A program made the translations under genes and the position numbers. A DNA stretch of 8,988 bases from JBGPJO01 sp964348535. Lineage in GTDB: Bacteria > Patescibacteriota > Minisyncoccia > Phycocordibacterales > JAKFXT01. Positions 5,504-8,988 of this stretch are shown here, piece by piece (within the stretch, counting starts at the first letter, position 1; each line of letters starts with the position of its first letter). The stretch spans positions 1 to 8,988 of the forward strand of contig CAYGDB010000028.1 in the NCBI GenBank assembly GCA_964348535.1. The letters run 5' to 3'. Below the pieces are notes generated by a model. It was not told the origin of the DNA. It searched no databases and was given only the letters and a program-made list of their open reading frames with translations.

Positions 5504-5754
5504 CAAAACCAACTTTTAATAGTCGGCAAAATTATATTTAAAAAGATGTCTTGGTAAAAATATAACGCAGGTTTTTTTAAAAACCCTTCCCAAAGATAGA
5601 CTGCGATGTCTTTAGACTTGGAAATAGTGCTCTGCGCTTGTGGCGATTCAAGATAACTTCGCACGTCAATATTAAAATATCCTAATATTAAAATTCCTAT
5701 AATTACAAGAAAAATAATTTTAAAAAAACCTCTTTGTGTTTTAATTTTATTCAT
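5503..5754 (-). CDS. single-pass membrane protein of unknown function (83 aa)
   Basis: A basic N-terminus (MNKIKTQR, then a further K) precedes one strong hydrophobic helix (about residues 10-26). The rest is a short region with several aromatic residues (YLWEGF, ALYFYQ) ending in PTIKSWF. It has no Cys and no motif I recognise. The charge pattern suggests the tail lies outside the membrane. The start is 24 nt after the stop of the M23 peptidase gene on the same strand, so the two are very probably co-transcribed and the protein may act in the same envelope process. The ribosome site is weak (TAAAG). Confidence 0.72.
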   Translation of the reverse strand: MNKIKTQRGFFKIIFLVIIGILILGYFNIDVRSYLESPQAQSTISKSKDIAVYLWEGFLKKPALYFYQDIFLNIILPTIKSWF

Positions 5755-5778
5755 ACTTTAGTAATTATATAAAAACTT

Positions 5779-7071
5779 TTATAAATAGAGAAGGGGGTTT
5801 ATGTAAGCTTTTAAATCCGCTACCGGTAGTCTATAGGTGCCACTACAGACACGGCTTTTCTTTGAAATAATCTGAACGCCCTGAGTCGCATATAAAGTAA
5901 AGTGCAAATGAGGACCTGTTGAATAACCGGTATTGCCAGAATATCCGACAAGGTCTCCCGTTCCCACATTCTGCCCCTCTCCGACTTTTATGAGAGAGAG
6001 GTGAGCATAAAGGGTTGAAAGTCCATTTGGGTGTTTTATAAGAACCCATTTACCGTAAGAAGCGCCCGAGCAGACGGTATCTGTATCCCCTGTGGCCCAA
6101 ACCACTCCTGAAAGGGCAGATTTTATTGGGGTTCCTATTGAAGCTTTAAGGTCAATGCCATTATGTCCTTTTCCATTATAAGCCTGGGGATTAGAACGCG
6201 AGAATGCCGTGTCTCCGAATTCTTGGGTTACAAAAGGATTAATTGTCGGCCATGAAAGCACTTTTAAACCGGGCCGAGGAAAACTACCAGACTCCACCTT
6301 CAAGCGTAGCTGTGACTCATAGTCCGCAATCTCTCTTTGAAAAGCAGCTCTCTTGGCTTCCCTATCGGCAAGAATTTTTTTATAATTTGATTCTTTATTT
6401 TTTGTCTCTCGAAGAAGTTTGTCGTTTTCTCGTTTGTTGGCTTCAACGATTTTTTTCTGGTCTGAAAGTTGTCTGCGCAGGCGTTCAAGTTCGCGTTTTT
6501 TTGATTCAGTGCTATCTTTGGTTACTTTTAAATCATTTTTTAGAATGGCAAGCTCATTCATTTTAGAACTGATAGCTCCATTGATTTGCTCTCTCTCAAC
6601 TTCCCTATTCCAAAAATCGCCCAGATTGTTGTACGTTAGAAGAGCTTCAATTAAAGATGTTTGGTCGGCATCTGCCATCTCCATAATAACCTTTGAAAGA
6701 ACTTGTTTTTGAATGGAAATCATCCCGTCTTTATCTTTTATTTCCCTTTTTAAAGATTCAATCGTAAGAGTTACCGAATCGATTTTTTTTTGTGTGATTG
6801 AAATTTCAGTCGTCAGTTTTTTGCGCGTCAGTTCAAGGGTTTTCAGAGCGCCGGACAAAGTGCTTGCTTGCTTGCCGGTTTCATTTATCTGCTTTTGGTA
6901 TTCAGCTATCTCTTTTTCAAGGTTAGATACTTCTTTGTTTCTATCTTCAATCTTTTGTCTGAGTTCTCCTTCAGATTGAGCGAATATAATTTTTGGAATA
7001 ATTGTAAATACTCCTATTATGATAATAATCGAAATGTTCAGTATTAATTTTTGAAAATTATTGATTATCAT
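5779..7071 (-). CDS. M23 murein peptidase with N-terminal coiled coil (EnvC-like)
   Basis: The 430-aa protein has a hydrophobic export segment (about residues 8-31, ending near FAQ), a long charged coiled coil (about 34-258) and a C-terminal M23/LytM domain (about 270-400). The zinc and catalytic residues are present: His303 and Asp307 in KGHNGIDLK, His357 in YAHL, and His388/His390 in PHLHF. This is the layout of EnvC-type peptidoglycan peptidases or amidase activators; with all ligands kept, it is more likely an active endopeptidase cleaving cross-bridge peptides than a dead activator. Cys334 (inside the domain) and Cys409 (after it) are the only cysteines and could form a disulfide. The ATG follows a good ribosome site (GGAAGG). 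It heads a two-gene unit with the small membrane protein. Confidence 0.93.
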   Translation of the reverse strand: MIINNFQKLILNISIIIIIGVFTIIPKIIFAQSEGELRQKIEDRNKEVSNLEKEIAEYQKQINETGKQASTLSGALKTLELTRKKLTTEISITQKKIDSVTLTIESLKREIKDKDGMISIQKQVLSKVIMEMADADQTSLIEALLTYNNLGDFWNREVEREQINGAISSKMNELAILKNDLKVTKDSTESKKRELERLRRQLSDQKKIVEANKRENDKLLRETKNKESNYKKILADREAKRAAFQREIADYESQLRLKVESGSFPRPGLKVLSWPTINPFVTQEFGDTAFSRSNPQAYNGKGHNGIDLKASIGTPIKSALSGVVWATGDTDTVCSGASYGKWVLIKHPNGLSTLYAHLSLIKVGEGQNVGTGDLVGYSGNTGYSTGPHLHFTLYATQGVQIISKKSRVCSGTYRLPVADLKAYINPLLYL

Positions 7072-7085
7072 AATGCCTTCCGATG

Positions 7086-7104
7086 TTCACCAACAGTTGG
7101 TGAA
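7086..7104. promoter_or_regulatory. 19-bp perfect palindrome, probable operator of the M23 gene
   Basis: TTCACCAAC (7086-7094), central A, then GTTGGTGAA (7096-7104). It lies 15 nt upstream of the M23 start codon, between it and an AT-rich minus-strand TTAAAATAT that could be a -10 region. A further GCCAAC half-site lies at about 7120. There is no T run after it on the minus strand, so it is more like a protein-binding operator than a terminator. The regulator is unknown. Confidence 0.5.
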
Positions 7105-7148
7105 ATATTTTAAGTTTTTGCCAACATGGAAATGAAACTTGAAAATTT

Positions 7149-7385
7149 TTACTTTTTTAAGTAAGTGTCAAGGTGGTCAATAATATCAGACGATTCATAG
7201 ATGACGATCTCTTTGTCGGTGTCTATCAGACAGGGAACTTGGCACTTCCCTCCTTTTTCTATTAGCTCGAGCGCGTTTCTATTGTTTGCTATGTTTTTAG
7301 TTTCTACTCTAATATCGAGCTCGTTGATTTTATCAATAACGGCGGTTGAATAAGGGCAGTTGTCTTTTATATAAAGTATGAGCAT
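7149..7385 (-). CDS. glutaredoxin-like thiol oxidoreductase (monothiol CPYS)
   Basis: The 78-aa protein has the short thioredoxin fold of glutaredoxins: first strand LILYIKDNC, active site CPYS at residues 10-13, the cis-proline loop CQVPCLID (48-55), and YESSDIIDHL (63-72), matching the family's final glutathione-contact helix. The second active-site Cys is Ser, so it is a monothiol type by motif. Extra cysteines 48 and 52 flank the cis-proline, which is unusual and could supply an alternative resolving thiol. The start overlaps the stop of the PEBP gene by 1 nt (TAATG), implying coupled translation. No glutathione genes are in the window, so the reductant is unknown. Confidence 0.9.
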   Translation of the reverse strand: MLILYIKDNCPYSTAVIDKINELDIRVETKNIANNRNALELIEKGGKCQVPCLIDTDKEIVIYESSDIIDHLDTYLKK

Positions 7386-7981
7386 TAGTTTTTGTTGTAT
7401 AGACCTATAAGCTCTGCTGATTCTATGGTATGACCATTCATGGCGGTTTCCACTTCCTTCTTTGTGGCTCCGGGCGCAAGCGGAAGAATTACATCAAGAG
7501 CATGTAATTTGAAAAAATAACGGTGTTCCCTATCCGGAGGACATGGTCCAATGTAACCGCTTTCTCCCTTTCCATTTATTCCATAGATTCCGGGCGTCGC
7601 AGTCCCCTCTTCAATTGAATTTAGCGTTGGTTCAATGTTAAAAACAATCCAATGGTCAAACATTCCGTCAGGTCGCAGATTTTTTGGCACATCTGGGTCG
7701 TCCATTATTAGAACGAGAGATTTTGCTTCTTCTGGCACTCCGCTTATTTCAATCGGAGGGTTTATATTATCGCCTTCGCAAGTATATTTCGCAGGAATCA
7801 AACCGTTATTTTCAAAAGCCGGACTTTTAATTTCAAGCATATATTTATATTCTTTATTGCTAATTTTTTTGCTGATATCAATTTTTTTTGGAAGATTAAG
7901 ATTAACTCTAGTTGCCACTTGATAAAGAGACATTGCTATAAGGGTGATAATTCCCGCTAAAATAAAAACGTGCCTATTCAT
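7385..7981 (-). CDS. PEBP family protein (YbhB/YbcL-like), membrane-anchored
   Basis: Residues 5-23 form a hydrophobic signal anchor, and about 48-196 are a full phosphatidylethanolamine-binding-protein domain of the bacterial YbhB/YbcL branch. The ligand-pocket motifs are present: DDPD (94-97), MFDHWIVFNI (107-116), GPCPPDREHRYFFKLHALD (145-163) and the C-terminal AELIGLY. Bacterial members are small soluble proteins of poorly known function; here the anchor places the domain outside the cytoplasmic membrane. It is the first gene of a minus-strand unit and ends in TAATG with the glutaredoxin. The ribosome site is weak. The upstream region contains inverted repeats shared with the divergent tRNA-Asn. 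Confidence 0.92.
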   Translation of the reverse strand: MNRHVFILAGIITLIAMSLYQVATRVNLNLPKKIDISKKISNKEYKYMLEIKSPAFENNGLIPAKYTCEGDNINPPIEISGVPEEAKSLVLIMDDPDVPKNLRPDGMFDHWIVFNIEPTLNSIEEGTATPGIYGINGKGESGYIGPCPPDREHRYFFKLHALDVILPLAPGATKKEVETAMNGHTIESAELIGLYNKN

Positions 7982-8022
7982 ACCACAATAATATCATATT
8001 TTTGTGTTTTTTTTAATTTTTT

Positions 8023-8064
8023 GATAGTATCAACACTATCCATAGCTCATTTATGGTTATGGAT
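8023..8064. repeat. two adjacent inverted repeats in the divergent PEBP / tRNA-Asn region
   Basis: GATAGT/ACTATC (8023-8028/8035-8040) and ATCCATA/TATGGAT (8038-8044/8058-8064) overlap by 3 nt, so they are mutually exclusive as RNA stems. As DNA they could be operator sites. No clear promoter with good spacing was found for the tRNA. Confidence 0.4.
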
Positions 8065-8140
8065 TATTCTTTGCAGGTTTTTAACATTCCGCGGTAGCTC
8101 AATGGTAGAGCGTCTCGCTGTGAATAACGTCTCTAGAATG

Positions 8141-8168
8141 TCTGGTATACTTTATGGTGTATGCCAGA
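8141..8168 (+). promoter_or_regulatory. hairpin covering the HNH gene start codon
   Basis: TCTGGTATAC (8141-8150) pairs with GTATGCCAGA (8159-8168) over 10 bp with one G-T pair and an 8-nt loop. The ATG (8161-8163) is inside the 3' arm, and no Shine-Dalgarno precedes it. The structure should limit translation of the endonuclease. Confidence 0.6.
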
Positions 8169-8523
8169 TACTAGAACGTATGCCGACCGTGCCGAATACT
8201 TGAAAATAGCAGTAACCAAGAGAAGACGAAAACTTAAGGTAATGCTTGTAGAGTATAAAGGCGGTAAGTGTAAAATCTGTGGTTATAAAAAGAGTCCTTG
8301 GGCTCTTGATTTGCACCATGTTGATTCAAAGAGTAAAAGCTTTGGATTATCAGTACGAGGTTTGACTCGTTCATGGGAATCTCTAAAAAAAGAAGCAGAT
8401 AAGTGTGTACTTATATGCGCAAATTGCCACCGAGAAGTCCACGCGTGCATTACGCAGCTTTCCGTCGTAAGGCGGATTGAAAAACGAGGTGAATTCGGGG
8501 AAACCCTAATCCTGAAAAAATGA
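8161..8523 (+). CDS. HNH homing endonuclease encoded within the group I intron
   Basis: The 120-aa protein is a small HNH nuclease with a zinc ribbon. A basic N-terminal helix (about residues 6-28, AVTKRRRKLK) is followed by CKIC (37-40), LDLHHVDSKSK with the metal/catalytic His52-His53 (51-60), and CANCHREVH (86-94) carrying the second Cys pair, the Asn and the final His. Such proteins cut an intronless allele near the insertion site, so that repair copies the intron in. The recognisable domain ends near residue 95; residues 99-120 are encoded by DNA that also forms P1, P2, P3 and the 5' strands of P4 and P5 of the ribozyme. The start is taken at 8161 because the conserved N-terminal RTYADRAEYL begins there. 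It lacks a ribosome site and its start lies in a hairpin. Confidence 0.9.
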   Translation: MPDTRTYADRAEYLKIAVTKRRRKLKVMLVEYKGGKCKICGYKKSPWALDLHHVDSKSKSFGLSVRGLTRSWESLKKEADKCVLICANCHREVHACITQLSVVRRIEKRGEFGETLILKK

Positions 8524-8735
8524 AGGACGGGCAATCCCGAGCCAATCCTTTGTCGAAGTTTCGGAAATTTAATTTTTCGAAACTTTAGCAATGGCAGGTG
8601 TAGAGACTATTCCTTATGGAAGTAGTTTCGCTTGTTGCGAAACGAAGCGCCTCGCATCCTTTAAGAAGGATGATGATATAGTCCACGCCATTAGAAATAA
8701 TGGGTAAAGTGTAACGAGAGGGTTGTAGGTTCGAA

Positions 8736-8750
8736 TCCTACCCGCGGAGC
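8736..8750 (+). repeat. tRNA 3'-end direct repeat, copy 1 (in the functional tRNA-Asn)
   Basis: TCCTACCCGCGGAGC covers the T-stem 3' strand, acceptor 3' strand and discriminator of tRNA-Asn. It is repeated exactly at 8915-8929. Confidence 0.95.
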
Positions 8751-8796
8751 TTGTTAGTAAGATCGCCCTTAGGGGCGATTTTACGTTACAAGCTCC
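8746..8796 (+). terminator. long hairpin beginning in the tRNA acceptor end; terminator-like tip
   Basis: The outer stem GGAGCTTGT/ACAAGCTCC (8746-8754/8788-8796) starts within the tRNA acceptor strand. The inner stem is 12 bp (8757-8768/8773-8784, one G-T pair) with loop TTAG and TTTTAC at its 3' base. The inner part looks like a rho-independent terminator for the tRNA transcript, although the T run is only four long. Confidence 0.6.
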
Positions 8797-8914
8797 AGCA
8801 GAGAAATGTGCCGAAGCACATTTCGTGTAGGATTCGAAAAGGTTCTCCCATATTTTTGAATGGCTTTAAGCGATGAAAAAATGGGAAACCTATACTGTTC
8901 CTGTAGGGAAAGAG
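8751..8914 (+). other. structured insert between two tRNA 3'-end copies
   Basis: Three hairpins fill this 164-nt segment: the one whose inner stem spans 8757-8784; a perfect 9-bp stem 8803-8811/8816-8824 with loop CGAA; and a bulged 16-bp stem 8840-8857/8876-8891. GTAGGATTCGAA at 8827-8838 resembles the 5' half of a tRNA T arm, and GTAGG at 8903-8907 can pair with CCTAC of the second tRNA-end copy. No group I core boxes and no convincing coding frame are present. It may be a remnant of an integrated element, a tRNA pseudogene, or a structured RNA. Confidence 0.5.
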
Positions 8915-8931
8915 TCCTACCCGCGGAGCCA
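8915..8931 (+). repeat. tRNA 3'-end direct repeat, copy 2, followed by CCA
   Basis: The same 15 nt as at 8736-8750, but here the discriminator G (8928) is followed by CCA (8929-8931), making it look like the complete 3' end of a tRNA-Asn gene. The rest of the cloverleaf is absent upstream. After it, 8932-8988 shows nothing I can identify. Confidence 0.85.
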
Positions 8932-8988
8932 ATACGGTACATTCAACTTTGAATTGCAACACTTTGGTTAAAGACTTCTAATGGGGTT

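Larger units (their letters stand above)
8122..8711 (+). mobile_element. group I intron (IA-like) in the tRNA-Asn anticodon, with HNH gene
   Basis: The 590-nt intron follows an exon U and ends in G, as group I introns do. Helices found by hand: P1, exon GCTGT (8117-8121) with guide GCAGC (8454-8458) including the U-G pair at the splice site; P2 8461-8476 with GTAA loop; P3 8485-8489/8650-8654; P4 8496-8499/8536-8539; P5 8504-8506/8529-8531 with TCCT/AGGA inside; P6 8541-8544/8592-8595 and P6a 8556-8563/8578-8585; P7 GACTAT 8605-8610 with ATAGTC 8678-8683; P8 8655-8661/8666-8672; P9 8688-8693/8698-8703 with GAAA loop. Two hairpins between P7 and P3 (8610-8621 and 8625-8643) match P7.1/P7.2 of subgroup IA. 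The endonuclease gene occupies the P1 loop. No key helix is missing, so it is probably self-splicing. Confidence 0.92.
8088..8749 (+). tRNA. tRNA-Asn(GTT) gene interrupted by a group I intron
   Basis: The exons are 8088-8121 and 8712-8749. Joined they give a 72-nt cloverleaf. The acceptor TCCGCGG (8088-8094) pairs with CCGCGGA (8742-8748), with discriminator G at 8749. The D arm is GCTC/GAGC with loop AATGGTA. The anticodon stem TCTCG (8113-8117) pairs with CGAGA (8715-8719), and the joined loop CTGT+TAA gives anticodon GTT. The T arm is GTAGG/CCTAC with the standard TTCGAAT loop. A first U, discriminator G and anticodon GUU all fit asparagine. The intron sits between anticodon positions 35 and 36, so the tRNA cannot work unspliced. 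CTT follows the discriminator, so CCA is not encoded at this copy. Confidence 0.93.

Noticed and set aside
7635..7922. 95-aa plus-strand frame opposite the PEBP gene
   Set aside because: It is antisense to a well-supported PEBP domain, with no ribosome site or homology.
8118..8124. Anticodon GTG (tRNA-His) reading straight through CTGTGAA
   Set aside because: The bases after it do not complete the anticodon stem, whereas joining to 8712 gives a perfect stem and tRNA-Asn identity.
8111..8133. Direct repeat CGTCTC in the 5' exon and intron start as a homing target duplication
   Set aside because: Six bases over this distance are easily chance, and group I homing does not create target duplications.
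8751..8914. Second group I intron downstream of tRNA-Asn
   Set aside because: No P7 pair like GACTAT/ATAGTC and no P3-P4-P6 core could be found; only local hairpins are present.
8860..8952. 30-codon open frame (begins MALSDEKMGN) running through the second tRNA-end repeat
   Set aside because: It lies in the loop and arm of a hairpin and over the tRNA repeat, has no good ribosome site, and resembles nothing I know.

Overview
The window looks like part of a small-genome candidate-phyla-radiation bacterium (Patescibacteria, most like Parcubacteria). This is inferred from gene content: an AT-rich sequence, very short intergenic gaps, many short single-membrane-pass proteins, a coiled-coil M23 peptidase with extra cysteines, a PEBP/YbhB protein, and a group I intron carrying an HNH gene. 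The tRNA-Pro has no encoded CCA. TGA is used as a normal stop (for example at 2238-2240, 2489-2491 and 3040-3042), which argues against the UGA=Gly code of Gracilibacteria and Absconditabacteria. No marker gene that would fix the taxon is present.

Layout. 67-463 (+): a self-contained unit of promoter, 83-aa unknown protein and strong terminator. 514-1457 (-): a monocistronic LpxC-like deacetylase with its own promoter and terminator. 1462-1817 (-): rpmA (bL27) with promoter and terminator. 1869-3626 (+): a four-gene operon in which every junction is a 4-nt ATGA overlap (membrane-anchored Ada-type metal-binding-like protein, PGPGW-like membrane protein, P-loop nucleotide kinase, DEDDh exonuclease). 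3659-3729 (+): tRNA-Pro(GGG). 3754-4413 (+): ferric-reductase/MsrQ-like membrane protein. 4441-4657: a regulatory-looking stretch with repeats, a promoter and two hairpins. 4738-5142 (+): a lysozyme-fold exported protein whose hydrophobic N-terminus has no ordinary start codon, followed by alternative hairpins and a bidirectional terminator. 5503-7981 (-): PEBP, monothiol glutaredoxin, M23 murein peptidase and a small membrane protein.

The most striking region is 8088-8931. A tRNA-Asn(GUU) gene is split inside its anticodon by a 590-nt group I intron. All core helices P1-P9 can be drawn by hand, with extra hairpins between P7 and P3 as in subgroup IA. An HNH endonuclease gene lies in the P1 loop, and its 3' end is written over the ribozyme core. 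Directly downstream, 15 nt of the tRNA 3' end are repeated 179 nt further on, this time followed by CCA. The two copies enclose a short segment made of three strong hairpins, which could be the scar of a second integration or an undescribed structured element.

Envelope functions recur (M23 peptidase, lysozyme-fold protein, LpxC-like enzyme, small membrane proteins), along with two redox-related genes (glutaredoxin, MsrQ-like). Apart from the overlapping operons, the sequence does not tie these genes into one pathway.
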